Part shown: positions 1 to 9,306 of the stretch, piece after piece
Numbering within the stretch: position 1 is the first letter of the stretch
Layout of the letters: every line of letters starts with the position of its first letter
Assembly (NCBI RefSeq): GCF_007997215.1
Contig: NZ_VORW01000013.1
Span: 1 to 64,000, forward strand
Reading direction: 5' to 3'
From: Algoriphagus aquimarinus
Lineage (GTDB): Bacteria; Bacteroidota; Bacteroidia; Cytophagales; Cyclobacteriaceae
Length of the DNA stretch: 64,000 nucleotides
The notes under the pieces: generated by a model
What the model was told of the DNA's origin: nothing
What the model saw: the letters and a program-made list of their open reading frames with translations, nothing else
Databases searched by the model: none
Position numbers and translations under genes: made by a program

Positions 1-467
1 TGAAAGCCAACCAAACGGCCCTATTTCCAACCTAGTGGGCTTACATTCCAATTTCACCCAAAAATCTCCTCTGATTAAGTTCTTTTCAACCTCTCTGAGA
101 AATTCTTACTTTAGTCGGACACTAGTGATTATTATTTTTCAATCAAAAATTTTGAAAGAACGGTGAATCACGAACCTAAACAGAATTAAATTTTGATAAT
201 GGATCGATAGACAATAATAGAAGTAGGAAAATCAAAAACATTGCCCCCTATAAACCAAGCGTTTAGCTAAAAATTCACCTCAAAATTATCAATGCTTAAA
301 AGTGGATTTTTAAAATATATTAAACACTTATCAAGTTAATCGAAATTAAATTTTGAAATCTTAGTTTTTTCGAAAGCATACCAAATACTATTCTTTACCG
401 TGCAAATTGATAGCCTCCCGCTTATTATATTTGTGCGCGAATTTATTTAAATCCAAATATAGAAGTC
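1..467. other. AT-rich intergenic region upstream of ald
   Basis: No gene is supported here. The sequence is AT-rich with stop codons in all frames. The only feature seen is a TATATTTG at about 426-433, which fits the Bacteroidetes -7 element TAnnTTTG, about 35 bp upstream of the ald start. A TTG at 407-409 lies 16 bp upstream of it, shorter than the usual 19-21 bp spacing, so the promoter call is tentative. Confidence 0.4.
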
Positions 468-1586
468 ATGATTATAGGTGTTCCTAAGGAAATCAAAAAC
501 AACGAGAACCGTGTAGCGCTTACCCCTGCCGGTGCTAAAGAATTAGTAAAAAGAGGTCATTCTGTATACGTTCAACATACTGCTGGTGAAGGAAGTGGAT
601 TCCCAGATGAAGTGTATGTAGAAGCTGGCGCTACTATTCTCCCTACTATCGAAGCCACATATGAAATCGCTGAGATGATTATGAAGGTAAAAGAGCCTAT
701 TGAATCAGAATACAAACTGATCAAAGAAAATCAATTGTTGTTCACCTATTTTCACTTTGCTTCCTATGAGCCATTGACTAAAGCAATGGTGGCAAGTAAG
801 TCTGTGTGTCTGGCATATGAGACGGTAGAAAGAGCAGACAAAAGTCTTCCTCTTTTGATCCCTATGTCTGAAGTAGCTGGTAGAATGGCTGTACAGAAAG
901 GCGCAAACTATCTGGAGAAACCACTTGGAGGAAGAGGTATTCTTCTCGGAGGCGTACCAGGTGTACTTCCTGCTAAAGTATTGATTCTTGGCGGTGGTAT
1001 CGTAGGTACTCAGGCTGCTTGGATGGCTGCTGGACTCGGTGCTGACGTGACTATCATGGATCTCAATCTACAACGCTTGCGCTATTTGGCTGACGTAATG
1101 CCAGCAAATGTGAATACCATGATGTCTAATGAATTTAACATCAGAAAATTGATTCAGAATCATGACTTGATTATTGGTGCGGTATTGATTCCAGGCGCTA
1201 AAGCTCCTCACTTGATCACGCGTGATATGCTTAAAGAAATGCTTCCAGGTACTGTATTAGTGGACGTGGCGGTAGATCAGGGAGGTTGCATCGAAACTTG
1301 TAAGCCTACTACTCACCAAGATCCTACTTTTGTAATTGATGATGTGGTTCACTACTGTGTTGCTAACATGCCAGGTGCGGTACCTTACACTTCTACTTTG
1401 GCTTTGACTAACGCAACCCTTCCTTATGCTATGCAACTGGCAGATAAAGGTTGGAAAAAAGCAGCTCAGGACAACCCAGACTTAGTACCAGGCTTGAATA
1501 TTATCAATGGAGACATTGTGTTTCAGGCAGTAGCAGAAGCATTTGACATGGATTACACTCCAGTTATAAAATATCTTGCTGACTAA
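468..1586 (+). CDS. ald: alanine dehydrogenase
   Basis: Catalyses NAD-dependent oxidative deamination of L-alanine to pyruvate and ammonium in the cytoplasm, or the reverse. The 372-residue length is typical of the family. The N-terminal catalytic domain begins MIIGVPKEIKNNENRVAL with Arg15, and the family's substrate and catalytic residues Lys75 (KVKEP) and His96 (YFHF) are present. A Rossmann NAD site, LGGGIVG, lies at about residues 173-179, followed by an acidic residue in IMDLN that would bind the ribose. The ATG start is preceded by a candidate TATATTTG promoter element, and a strong terminator follows the stop, so the gene is probably monocistronic. Codon use matches its neighbours. 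The identification is secure from the full-length family pattern. Confidence 0.96.
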   Translation: MIIGVPKEIKNNENRVALTPAGAKELVKRGHSVYVQHTAGEGSGFPDEVYVEAGATILPTIEATYEIAEMIMKVKEPIESEYKLIKENQLLFTYFHFASYEPLTKAMVASKSVCLAYETVERADKSLPLLIPMSEVAGRMAVQKGANYLEKPLGGRGILLGGVPGVLPAKVLILGGGIVGTQAAWMAAGLGADVTIMDLNLQRLRYLADVMPANVNTMMSNEFNIRKLIQNHDLIIGAVLIPGAKAPHLITRDMLKEMLPGTVLVDVAVDQGGCIETCKPTTHQDPTFVIDDVVHYCVANMPGAVPYTSTLALTNATLPYAMQLADKGWKKAAQDNPDLVPGLNIINGDIVFQAVAEAFDMDYTPVIKYLAD

Positions 1587-1609
1587 TCTCAGTTAAGCTT
1601 ACTATCTAC

Positions 1610-1646
1610 GAATCCCTCTGGTGAAAGCTGGAGGGATTCTTTTTTG
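1610..1646 (+). terminator. Rho-independent terminator of ald
   Basis: A 9-bp perfect stem (GAATCCCTC at 1610-1618, GAGGGATTC at 1631-1639) is followed by seven T residues. It lies 24 bp after the ald stop codon. There is no T-run on the opposite strand, so it works for the plus strand only. Confidence 0.85.
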
Positions 1647-1713
1647 CAGGCTGATACAAACTACAAAGGACAGGGAGGTTTAGCAGAAATCACATAGTCA
1701 TTGGCGCATCATT

Positions 1714-2331
1714 TCATGGCCCCAAGTGGCATAGCAATGTTGAATCCCGTTGGGCCCAAACTAATCTGATAACGATCTGCGGAAGTTCCTTAGCATGTGT
1801 ATGGTGAAAAGTATACATCACGGCATCAAATGTCAGCAGAAATGCACCTTGGAGGATAATTGACTTGCCAAATCCCACAAACTTATCTTTGCTGATCCGC
1901 AGTCCACGCTCTTTCAAATACATACCTCCAGCGATATAGGCCACATCCAGCGCAGCATTGAACAGCAATATTTTCTCCATATTCTGCTGAGCATCCATAG
2001 TACTCCAAAATTCGACTCCAGCATTTTCCTTAGTTGCTTGCCAATATCCAAATCCAGCAATGACTAAATTCACCGAATTCCAGTACAGATTCATTTGGTG
2101 AAAAGCCTGCGTTTGTCCACTCGTCTGGCTTGCAGCCATACCACCCCAAATCATATTTCCTACTGCCCATCCTCCCAAAATCAGCATCCCTTTTTCGTTG
2201 TACGAAATTCTGGTTTGATTAAACTTCTGAAGCTCGGGGATATTTTGTGCCAAAGTATCAAGAGGAATGAAAACCGCAGTAAGCAAGGCTATAAAAAGTA
2301 TAAGTGAGTACGAAGGGGATTTGCTGAGCAT
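1714..2331 (-). CDS. multi-pass membrane protein of unknown function (DUF6992-like)
   Basis: A 205-residue protein with an N-terminal hydrophobic segment ending in TLAQ (about residues 8-28), which reads as a signal peptide. Three or four further hydrophobic stretches follow: GWAVGNMIWGGMAA, VNLVIAGFGYW, LLFNAALDVAYIAGGMYL and IILQGAFLLTFDAVMY. The pattern resembles Bacteroidetes proteins labelled DUF6992; that recall is not certain. There are no catalytic motifs. It lies downstream of the GH3-lysE pair on the same strand with a 110-bp gap, so cotranscription is possible but not shown. Function is unknown. Confidence 0.7.
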   Translation of the reverse strand: MLSKSPSYSLILFIALLTAVFIPLDTLAQNIPELQKFNQTRISYNEKGMLILGGWAVGNMIWGGMAASQTSGQTQAFHQMNLYWNSVNLVIAGFGYWQATKENAGVEFWSTMDAQQNMEKILLFNAALDVAYIAGGMYLKERGLRISKDKFVGFGKSIILQGAFLLTFDAVMYTFHHTHAKELPQIVIRLVWAQRDSTLLCHLGP

Positions 2332-2441
2332 AAGAAAAGATTTAAAACAGGTAAGAAATCTGAAATTTCAACTCACTTGTGAGATAGATTGTTTTTAAAG
2401 CTACCCAATACCCTGACTTATAGAATCTACGGTTTAAAAAC

Positions 2442-3062
2442 CTACCCCATCGCAAACCAAATCAGCCGGAAACCAAAACCTATCATGGCTATTCCCACTG
2501 CTTTGTTCAGCCAAAACATAAACTTGGGAGTCACAAATTGGGATAGCTTCTTTGCTATGTAGGCTTTTGTCAAATCTATGGAGAAAACCGTAACAAGAAT
2601 TCCAGCATAATAAAGCCATACATCCGCTGAATCATACGATTCCTTGAGATGAACCAAGCTGGCAATTGAAATCCAGAAAAGCAGCACAAAAGGATTGATT
2701 CCATTGATACTGAATCCTTTCAGAAAGGCACTTCGCTTCTTGGCTCTGCGCACTTCATCAACTTTAGCTTCAGGCTTGGCTGTTTGCTTTTTCACTAAGT
2801 AGCTTATTCCAAAACCAATCAAAATAGCTCCACCTACATAGCCCAAAACAGACTCAAAATAAGTAGCCTCTGCCAAGAACTTAATACCAAAAAAAGTAAG
2901 TAAGACATAGAGCGTATCACTAGTCAAAATCCCCAAAGCAACCATCGCAGCATAACGAAAACCGTTTTCCAGACTACTTTGGATTAAAGTGAAAAACACA
3001 GGGCCTATCATTGCCGACAGCAACAATCCCATGCTTACTCCTTCCAGCAAAGCCTGACTCAC
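2442..3062 (-). CDS. LysE/RhtB family amino-acid exporter
   Basis: A 206-residue inner-membrane protein with about six hydrophobic segments. The N-terminus (GVSMGLLLSAMIGPVFFTLI) carries the LysE/RhtB signature, in which a Gly-Pro follows a small-residue-rich helix and leads into a second helix. Members export amino acids or related small molecules; the substrate cannot be read from sequence. The start is GTG at 3062, whose first bases overlap the TGA stop of the upstream GH3 gene (GTGA), so the two are translationally coupled and probably one operon. Pairing with an acyl-adenylating GH3 enzyme hints that a conjugated or free amino acid is the cargo, but this is inference. Confidence 0.88.
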   Translation of the reverse strand: MSQALLEGVSMGLLLSAMIGPVFFTLIQSSLENGFRYAAMVALGILTSDTLYVLLTFFGIKFLAEATYFESVLGYVGGAILIGFGISYLVKKQTAKPEAKVDEVRRAKKRSAFLKGFSINGINPFVLLFWISIASLVHLKESYDSADVWLYYAGILVTVFSIDLTKAYIAKKLSQFVTPKFMFWLNKAVGIAMIGFGFRLIWFAMG

Positions 3063-4609
3063 AACTTCACCTCATTTTTGAGCAGAAACTCCTGCCAACT
3101 TGCAGCTTTATCGCCCTTCAGCACCCGCGGAAATTTGTACTGCCCTCCTTCTTTTCCCTGCTCTTTTAGCCAATCATAAAAGAAGGAAGATGGCAACACC
3201 GTGACTTTTACTTCCTTCAAGGCATGGTTACGCTCCACCGCATAATCATCATTGAGCACCTTCAAATTCGCATCAATGGACTTTTTCAACAAACTTTTTT
3301 TGACTTTATCATCCGACCCTATGAACCAATGATGTGCAAACAAACTTCCGTGAGGCACTCCAAGAACAGTGAACTCACGAATATTCATATCATGTTCTTC
3401 AGCTGTCAGCTCAATGGCTTTGTTCATATTATCCACCGAAAGATGCTCTCCACATAGACTCAAAAAATGCTTTGTTCTACCGGTAATTATAATTTCTGAT
3501 TCCTCTTTTGATACAAAACGGACGATGTCTCCAATCAAATATCGCCATGCTCCAGCGCAAGTGCTGATCAGTAGTGCATAATCTTTACCTTCTTCAATCT
3601 CATCAATTTTGAAAGTCTTTGCATCGACTCGGATATTTCCTTCCTCATCAAAATTCTCCTCATTGAATGGTACAAACTCATGAAAAATACCGTTGTTGAG
3701 TACTAAGCGCATGGATTTTCGATTTGGCAAAGCCTGAAATGCCAGAAATCCTTCTGAAGCCAAATAGGTTTCAAGGTATAAAAGTGGCTTACCCAATAGC
3801 CTCTCAAAACCTTTTCTATAAGGTTCAAAGGAAACTCCCCCATGCACGAAAATCTGGAGGTTTGGCCAGATCTCATGAATATTATTGAGCTGGTACCGCT
3901 CAATGATTTTTTCTATCAATATCTGAAGCCAAGCCGGCACACCTACGATAATACCTATATCCCAGGATTCGGCTTTCTCTACGATCTGATCTAGTTTATC
4001 TCCCCAGTTTTTGCTTCTTGAGATTTTTTTCCCTGGCTTATAAAAACGCTGAAACCAAATCGGCAATCTACCAGTGGTAATCCCGCTGAGATCGCCTGAG
4101 AAATAGGTACCGTTAAACTCCAAATCAGTACTTCCACCTAGCATCAAAATCCCCTTGGTCAAAAGTGAAGCTGGCAAGTCATATTTTGAAAGAGATAAAA
4201 TCTGACGAACGCCTGTTCTACGAATAGCTTTCACCATATCCTTGGTGATGGGAATAAACTTGGAAGTAGCTCCTGATGTCCCACTGCTCAATGCGAAATG
4301 TCGTACTGGACCTGGCCAAGTTATATTTGACTTCCCTTCCAGAAGCTTATACCACCACTCGCTGTGTATGCGATCATAATCGTAAATCGGAACCTGAGCC
4401 TTGTATCGCTCATAAAACTCATCTTCACCACGGCGAAAACCTTTCAGTATTTTAGGGAAATCATACTTTTTGCCTATTTCAGTTTCAGCTGCATGAATCA
4501 ATAATTTCTTCAATTCCTGACGCTGAAGTTCTAGTGGATGAGAATATTCTTGTTCTAAACTCTCTCTCAGTCGAATGCCTTTTTTTAGCAAAGTACTAAT
4601 GATCGCCAT
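3059..4609 (-). CDS. GH3 auxin-responsive-promoter family acyl-adenylase
   Basis: A 516-residue cytoplasmic protein of the GH3 family, a branch of the ANL adenylating enzymes. Plant members join acids such as indole-acetate or jasmonate to amino acids; the role of the bacterial members is not established. The nucleotide-binding motif SSGTSGATSKFIPIT is at about residues 109-123, a second motif LETYLASEGF near 280, and GRTKHFLSLCGEHLS near 380, where the C-terminal lid begins. The length is normal and all core motifs are present, so the protein should be active. The start ATG at 4609 is 48 bp from the divergent yggS gene, so the two genes share a short promoter region. It overlaps the downstream lysE-family gene. 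Confidence 0.88.
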   Translation of the reverse strand: MAIISTLLKKGIRLRESLEQEYSHPLELQRQELKKLLIHAAETEIGKKYDFPKILKGFRRGEDEFYERYKAQVPIYDYDRIHSEWWYKLLEGKSNITWPGPVRHFALSSGTSGATSKFIPITKDMVKAIRRTGVRQILSLSKYDLPASLLTKGILMLGGSTDLEFNGTYFSGDLSGITTGRLPIWFQRFYKPGKKISRSKNWGDKLDQIVEKAESWDIGIIVGVPAWLQILIEKIIERYQLNNIHEIWPNLQIFVHGGVSFEPYRKGFERLLGKPLLYLETYLASEGFLAFQALPNRKSMRLVLNNGIFHEFVPFNEENFDEEGNIRVDAKTFKIDEIEEGKDYALLISTCAGAWRYLIGDIVRFVSKEESEIIITGRTKHFLSLCGEHLSVDNMNKAIELTAEEHDMNIREFTVLGVPHGSLFAHHWFIGSDDKVKKSLLKKSIDANLKVLNDDYAVERNHALKEVKVTVLPSSFFYDWLKEQGKEGGQYKFPRVLKGDKAASWQEFLLKNEVKL

Positions 4610-4657
4610 ATCTTTGTTTTGGTCCTTTTAGAAAAACGTAAAGCATAAAAATAGAAA

Positions 4658-5326
4658 ATGGACATCAAAGCCAACCTTCAAGTAGTAAAAAAAACATTCT
4701 TAAATCAAGAATGCCTACTGGTAGCAGTGAGTAAAACCAAACCACTCGAAGATCTAAAAACCGCCTATTCGGCTGGAATTAGGGATTTTGGAGAGAATAA
4801 AGTGCAGGAACTTCAGGTGAAACAACCAGAAATGCCTGAAGATGTCAAATGGCATATGATCGGCCACTTGCAAAGTAATAAGGTTAAATACATAGCTCCC
4901 TTCGTGCATTTGATTCATGGAGTGGATTCCTTCAAGCTTCTTAAGGAGATCAACAAGCAAGGGGAAAAGATCGATAGAAAGATTAATGTGCTACTCCAAA
5001 TGCACATAGCCGAAGAAGAAACCAAGTTCGGTTTTGATAAGGGAGAATTAGATGAAATGCTCACCAATCCGGATTTCCTAAGCCTAAGTCATGTGAAAAT
5101 TCAAGGACTAATGGGAATGGCAACCTTCACAGAAAATAAAGATCAAGTCAGAAAGGAATTCAGAAATTTGAAGACCCTTTTTGAAGAGTTGAAAAGTCGT
5201 CCACTTCCAGAATTCGTCCAACTCGAAGACATTTCCATGGGGATGAGCGGGGATTACCTGATCGCTCAGGAAGAAGGAAGTACGATGGTGAGAATCGGTT
5301 CAGCGATTTTCGGAGGAAGGAGTTAA
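4658..5326 (+). CDS. YggS/PLPBP family pyridoxal-phosphate homeostasis protein
   Basis: A 222-residue single-domain TIM-barrel protein that binds pyridoxal 5'-phosphate and helps control B6 vitamer pools; no catalytic activity is known for the family. The PLP lysine is Lys26 in VAVSKTKP. Other family signatures are FGENKVQE (about 46-53), WHMIGHLQSNKVK (about 65-77), MGMSGDYLIA and the C-terminal RIGSAIFG. The length is typical. It is divergent from the GH3 gene with 48 bp between starts. In many genomes yggS sits next to proC or cell-division genes; here it does not. Confidence 0.94.
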   Translation: MDIKANLQVVKKTFLNQECLLVAVSKTKPLEDLKTAYSAGIRDFGENKVQELQVKQPEMPEDVKWHMIGHLQSNKVKYIAPFVHLIHGVDSFKLLKEINKQGEKIDRKINVLLQMHIAEEETKFGFDKGELDEMLTNPDFLSLSHVKIQGLMGMATFTENKDQVRKEFRNLKTLFEELKSRPLPEFVQLEDISMGMSGDYLIAQEEGSTMVRIGSAIFGGRS

Positions 5327-5534
5327 GGATAGTTGTTAGTTTTTAGTTTTTTGTTGTTGAGAATTGAAAATTATGAATTTAAAATTGGCGACTTACATCA
5401 CGGAAAGAGTTTTAGAATAGCTAATCACTAATAGCGGAATCTATTTTGTCGATTTGAAAAGACAATATAAATATATTTATGTAGTTTTTATTCGACAATT
5501 ATTAAATATATTTGCAGAATATATTCGACAAATA
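5327..5534 (+). promoter_or_regulatory. leader of the ATPase gene with repeated TCGACAA motifs
   Basis: Between yggS and the ATPase gene is a short T-rich low-complexity stretch (5336-5380), then three copies of one heptamer: TTGTCGA at 5446-5452 (inverted), TTCGACAA at 5491-5498 and TTCGACAA at 5524-5531. The two direct copies are 33 bp apart, close to three helical turns, and the last ends 3 bp before the preferred ATG. This looks like an operator array, but no binding protein is known. Confidence 0.4.
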
Positions 5535-6731
5535 ATGGATATTCTATTTTCAAATTCCCAAAACTTACTCAATCAAACTGACGGTAAGTTCTTCAGGTAC
5601 CTTTTTGATAAAATAGAATGGAATCAGCGGATGATTGCCATTAAAGGGCCTAGAGGTTCTGGCAAAACAACCTTAATGCTCCAACGAATCAAGTATGGCA
5701 TAAAGCCTCAATCCTACGAAGCGCTATACTTTTCTGCTGATCACTATTGGTTTTATACTCACAATCTGGTAGAGACAACCGCAACTTTTTACGAAAATGG
5801 TGGTCGCTTTTTATTCATCGATGAAGTTCACAAATACCCGAATTGGTCACGGGAGCTCAAGAATATTTATGATTCATATCCTGATCTGAAAGTGGTATTC
5901 TCCTCCTCTTCAGCACTGGATATTTATAGAGGTGAATCCGATTTGAGTCGCCGCGTGATCAGCTATGAATTACCAGGAATGTCGTTTCGGGAATACTTGA
6001 ATTTAACTCAAGAGAAGAATTTTCTACCAGTTTCTCTTGCAGAAATCCAGAATTCACATTCACAAATCACTCCTGAGATCACCTCAAAACTCCAACCCCT
6101 ACCAGCATTCAAGGAGTACTTGAAAAGGGGTTATCTCCCCATCATCACCGAGTCAAACTCAGAATCCATCCCGGTTTTCCTCCAGCAGATCATCAACACT
6201 GTAGTTGAGTCTGATCTGGCATTTATAGCTGATTACAATGCTGGAACAGCTTATAAAGTCAAAAAATTGCTTGGTGTATTGGCAGAGTCAGTTCCTTTCA
6301 AACCGAATGTATCTTCGATTGCAAGAAAAGTGGAAACCAGTCGGGACTCAGTGTATGAATGGCTTACCCAATTAGAAAAAGCCAGATTACTTAATTTCCT
6401 GATCGCAGAAGGTAAAGGCATTTCACTTTTACAAAAGCCTGATAAAGTGTACTTAGAAAACACCAATCTATCCTACGCATTAAAGGCTACTCCAGAAATC
6501 GGTTCGGTGCGGGAAACCTTTCTACTAAATCAACTCAAAAACATCAAAAAAGAAATCCGACTTCCAAAGTCAGGTGACTTCCAAGTGGATGATCTAGCGA
6601 TAGAAGTTGGTGGCAAAAATAAAGATTCAAGCCAAGTCAACCACCACGAAAACTACCTCATTGCAGCCGATGAGATCGAGCATGGCTTTGGTAAAAAAGT
6701 GCCATTGTGGGTACTTGGGATGATGTATTGA
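5535..6731 (+). CDS. AAA-type ATPase with DUF4143 C-terminal domain
   Basis: A 398-residue protein from the preferred ATG at 5535; a TTG 27 codons upstream also keeps the frame open but would add an AT-rich lysine/tyrosine tail. Walker A is GPRGSGKTT (about residues 38-46), Walker B FLFIDEVHK (near 93-101), and a sensor-like SSSSAL follows near 121. The C-terminal part has a winged-helix-like segment (SVSSIARKVETSRDSVYEWL region, about 255-290) and ends in a DUF4143/nuclease-fold-like region with EVGG near 350. This family is abundant and mobile in Bacteroidetes and archaea; its biochemical role is not settled. The gene appears monocistronic. Confidence 0.85.
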   Translation: MDILFSNSQNLLNQTDGKFFRYLFDKIEWNQRMIAIKGPRGSGKTTLMLQRIKYGIKPQSYEALYFSADHYWFYTHNLVETTATFYENGGRFLFIDEVHKYPNWSRELKNIYDSYPDLKVVFSSSSALDIYRGESDLSRRVISYELPGMSFREYLNLTQEKNFLPVSLAEIQNSHSQITPEITSKLQPLPAFKEYLKRGYLPIITESNSESIPVFLQQIINTVVESDLAFIADYNAGTAYKVKKLLGVLAESVPFKPNVSSIARKVETSRDSVYEWLTQLEKARLLNFLIAEGKGISLLQKPDKVYLENTNLSYALKATPEIGSVRETFLLNQLKNIKKEIRLPKSGDFQVDDLAIEVGGKNKDSSQVNHHENYLIAADEIEHGFGKKVPLWVLGMMY

Positions 6732-6905
6732 AAAACTCCGCCCATGTGACTGTCTTCACTCACATTTTCAAATCAGTTAGTGGAGACTCTAATTATGGCT
6801 GAAGTATAAAAATAGAGTAGTAGTGAGTGAAGACACTCACTACTTCATAACTCTCAGCGCCTTCTCTGCGTCACCTCAGCGTACTTTGTGGTTAAAAGAA
6901 AGGGA
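6732..6905. repeat. intergenic inverted repeat between ATPase gene and tex
   Basis: Arms at 6746-6763 and 6823-6840 are inverted copies differing at one of 18 positions (GTGACTGTCTTCACTCAC against GTGAGTGTCTTCACTCAC). They are separated by 59 bp. After them, 6850-6893 is a degenerate CTCTGCGTCACC/TTTGTGGTTAA string that belongs to a very common bacterial intergenic repeat. No gene is seen. Confidence 0.55.
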
Positions 6906-9152
6906 TCAACCTCCAAACTTCCCTTTCAGCATCTTCAGCTTATCAGCCATCGATCCTTCAGATTCTTTTGCCTGAGTTTTGACCTCTGGTTTTTTTTCCA
7001 TCTTTTTTCCTCGCTCCGCAAATGGATCTGACTTCATACTCAGCCCAACTCGCTTACGTGGAATATCGATTTCCATCACTGTCACTTGCACTTTTTGATT
7101 CACTGATACGATCTCATTCGGGTCTTTTACAAAACGATCTGCCAAATGACTCAAATGCACCAAACCATCCTGATGAACTCCCACATCTACGAAAGCTCCA
7201 AAAGCCGTAATATTAGTCACCACGCCTGGTAGCTTCATTCCCACTTTTAGATCAGACATGCTGTTCACACTTTCTTCGAAAGCAAAAACTTCGAAAGTCT
7301 CACGTGGATCTCTTCCTGGTTTTGCAAGTTCCTCCAAAATATCCTGAAGCGTAGGCAAACCAACCGTTTCGGACACGTAATTCTTTAGGGAAATTCGATT
7401 TCTCAAGTCATCCGAACTCATCAAATCTGAAACCGAAGCATTCACATCTTTGGCCATCTTCTCTACCAAGGCATAGCGCTCTGGGTGAACTGCAGAAGAA
7501 TCCAGCGGATGTTTTGCTTTACTGATTCTCAGGAAACCAGCTGCTTGCTCAAAGGCTTTATCTCCAAGTCTTGGTACTTTTTTCAGTTGAGCACGACTCT
7601 TGAAAGGTCCATTCTCATTTCTGAAATCAATAATATTTTGCGCGAGCGTAGGTCCCAAACCTGACACATAAGTCAACAGTTGCTTGGAAGCTAAATTCAC
7701 TTCTACTCCTACTCCATTTACTACAGACATCACCGTGTCGTCAAGCGCATTTTTCAAGGCATTCTGATCTACATCATGTTGGTATTGACCAACTCCGATA
7801 GATTTCGGATCGATTTTCACCAATTCTGCCAATGGGTCCATCAGTCGGCGACCAATAGAAACAGCTCCTCTCACTGTCAAATCCAGATCAGGAAATTCCT
7901 CCCTAGCCACATCTGAAGCAGAGTAAATCGATGCCCCAGATTCATTGACCATGGTTACGATCACAGATTTTGGTAGGCCAAGACCTTTTACAAAAGCTTC
8001 TGTCTCACGACCTGCTGTACCATTACCTATCGCTATAGCTTCAATCCCAAATTTCTCCACCAATCCTTTTACATTCATCGCAGCTTCCTGATTTCTGCGA
8101 TTGGCTTCGTGCGGGAAAATAGCTTCATAATGCAAGAATTGACCTTGTGGGCCCAGACAAACCAACTTACAGCCTGTTCGGAACCCGGGATCAATCGCCA
8201 TCACGGACTTCTCTCCCAAAGGAGCCCCAAGTAGCAGTTGACGAAGATTCTCTGTAAATACTTTGATAGCTTCCTCATCCGCTTTACGCTTGGTAAACAG
8301 ACGAACTTCTGTTTCCATGCTTGGCTTTAGCAATCTTTTGTAACCTTCCTTAATGGCGAGCTTCACCTGATCTACTGAAGAATTTGCCGCATCGGCAAGA
8401 ATCATTTTCTCCATCTGATAGATCGCAGATGCTTCTTCTGGCACCGAATCCAGCATCAGGAAAAGCTCTTTCTCCCCTCTTCTCATCGCCAATACACGGT
8501 GAGACGGCGCGGTTTTTATAGGTTCAGACCATTCAAAATAGTCCTTGTATTTGATCGCTTCCTGCTCCTTTCCAGGTAGAACTTTCGATGAAAAAACACC
8601 TTCATTGAGGAAAAGCTTTCGCATCTTCTCTCTCAATTCTGCCTTCTCATTAATCCACTCAGCCATGATATCACGGGCGCCCTGCAATGCTTCTTCTATG
8701 CTATTTACCTCTTTAGAAGCATCCACAAACTTCTCTGCTTCAGCTTCCAGATTAAAAGACTTTTGCTCAAAAACCTGCTCAGCAAGTGGCTCTAAGCCTT
8801 TTTCTCTGGCAATAGTGGCCTTTGTTCTTCGCTTAGGTTTGTATGGCAAATAGATATCTTCCAGCTTGGACATGGTCTCAGCATCTTCTACTTTAGCCTT
8901 CAATTCTGGAGACAATTTCCCTTGTTCCTCAATAGATTTTAGAATCGCTTCCTTACGCTTAGCCAGCTCTCGCAACTGCAATACACGATCACGGATAGCA
9001 GCCACCTGCACTTCATCCAACTCCCCAGTAGCTTCTTTTCTGTACCGGGAAATAAACGGAATCGTTCCTCCATCATCCAATAATTGCACCGTGGCATTTA
9101 CTTGATGTGGTTTAATTTGGAGTTCGGAGGCTATTTGTACTTCGTAATTCAT
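6906..9152 (-). CDS. Tex family RNA-binding transcription accessory protein
   Basis: A 748-residue cytoplasmic nucleic-acid-binding protein, the usual length for Tex. Domains in order: N-terminal helix-turn-helix-like region (about 1-300, with PFISRYRKEATG near 34), a YqgF/RuvC-like domain (about 315-450, MAIDPGFRTGCK), helix-hairpin-helix repeats (about 485-570, YVSGLGPTLAQNI), and a C-terminal S1 RNA-binding domain (about 630-705, GVVTNITAFGAFVDVGV). It ends in a lysine-rich tail. Tex proteins affect transcription and RNA handling; the exact role varies between species. The gene stands alone, with its start 154 bp from the divergent methyltransferase gene. Confidence 0.95.
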   Translation of the reverse strand: MNYEVQIASELQIKPHQVNATVQLLDDGGTIPFISRYRKEATGELDEVQVAAIRDRVLQLRELAKRKEAILKSIEEQGKLSPELKAKVEDAETMSKLEDIYLPYKPKRRTKATIAREKGLEPLAEQVFEQKSFNLEAEAEKFVDASKEVNSIEEALQGARDIMAEWINEKAELREKMRKLFLNEGVFSSKVLPGKEQEAIKYKDYFEWSEPIKTAPSHRVLAMRRGEKELFLMLDSVPEEASAIYQMEKMILADAANSSVDQVKLAIKEGYKRLLKPSMETEVRLFTKRKADEEAIKVFTENLRQLLLGAPLGEKSVMAIDPGFRTGCKLVCLGPQGQFLHYEAIFPHEANRRNQEAAMNVKGLVEKFGIEAIAIGNGTAGRETEAFVKGLGLPKSVIVTMVNESGASIYSASDVAREEFPDLDLTVRGAVSIGRRLMDPLAELVKIDPKSIGVGQYQHDVDQNALKNALDDTVMSVVNGVGVEVNLASKQLLTYVSGLGPTLAQNIIDFRNENGPFKSRAQLKKVPRLGDKAFEQAAGFLRISKAKHPLDSSAVHPERYALVEKMAKDVNASVSDLMSSDDLRNRISLKNYVSETVGLPTLQDILEELAKPGRDPRETFEVFAFEESVNSMSDLKVGMKLPGVVTNITAFGAFVDVGVHQDGLVHLSHLADRFVKDPNEIVSVNQKVQVTVMEIDIPRKRVGLSMKSDPFAERGKKMEKKPEVKTQAKESEGSMADKLKMLKGKFGG

Positions 9153-9260
9153 ATGGAAATGGGAATTCTACTCTTAATTGATAGTGCAAGTTAAGCCTCC
9201 TTTTGGAGACAAAAAGTGTGAAGTGTGAGAGTTATCACTAAGCGTCTGGGAATGTGGGGG

Positions 9261-9268
9261 TAATTTTG
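9261..9268 (+). promoter_or_regulatory. candidate -7 element of the methyltransferase gene
   Basis: TAATTTTG matches the Bacteroidetes -7 consensus TAnnTTTG and lies 38 bp upstream of the GTG start. No clear TTG is seen at the expected -33 distance, so this is a partial match only. Confidence 0.35.
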
Positions 9269-9306
9269 TAATGAAATTTTAGTAGGTAACATTGATTTAA
9301 GAAAAA

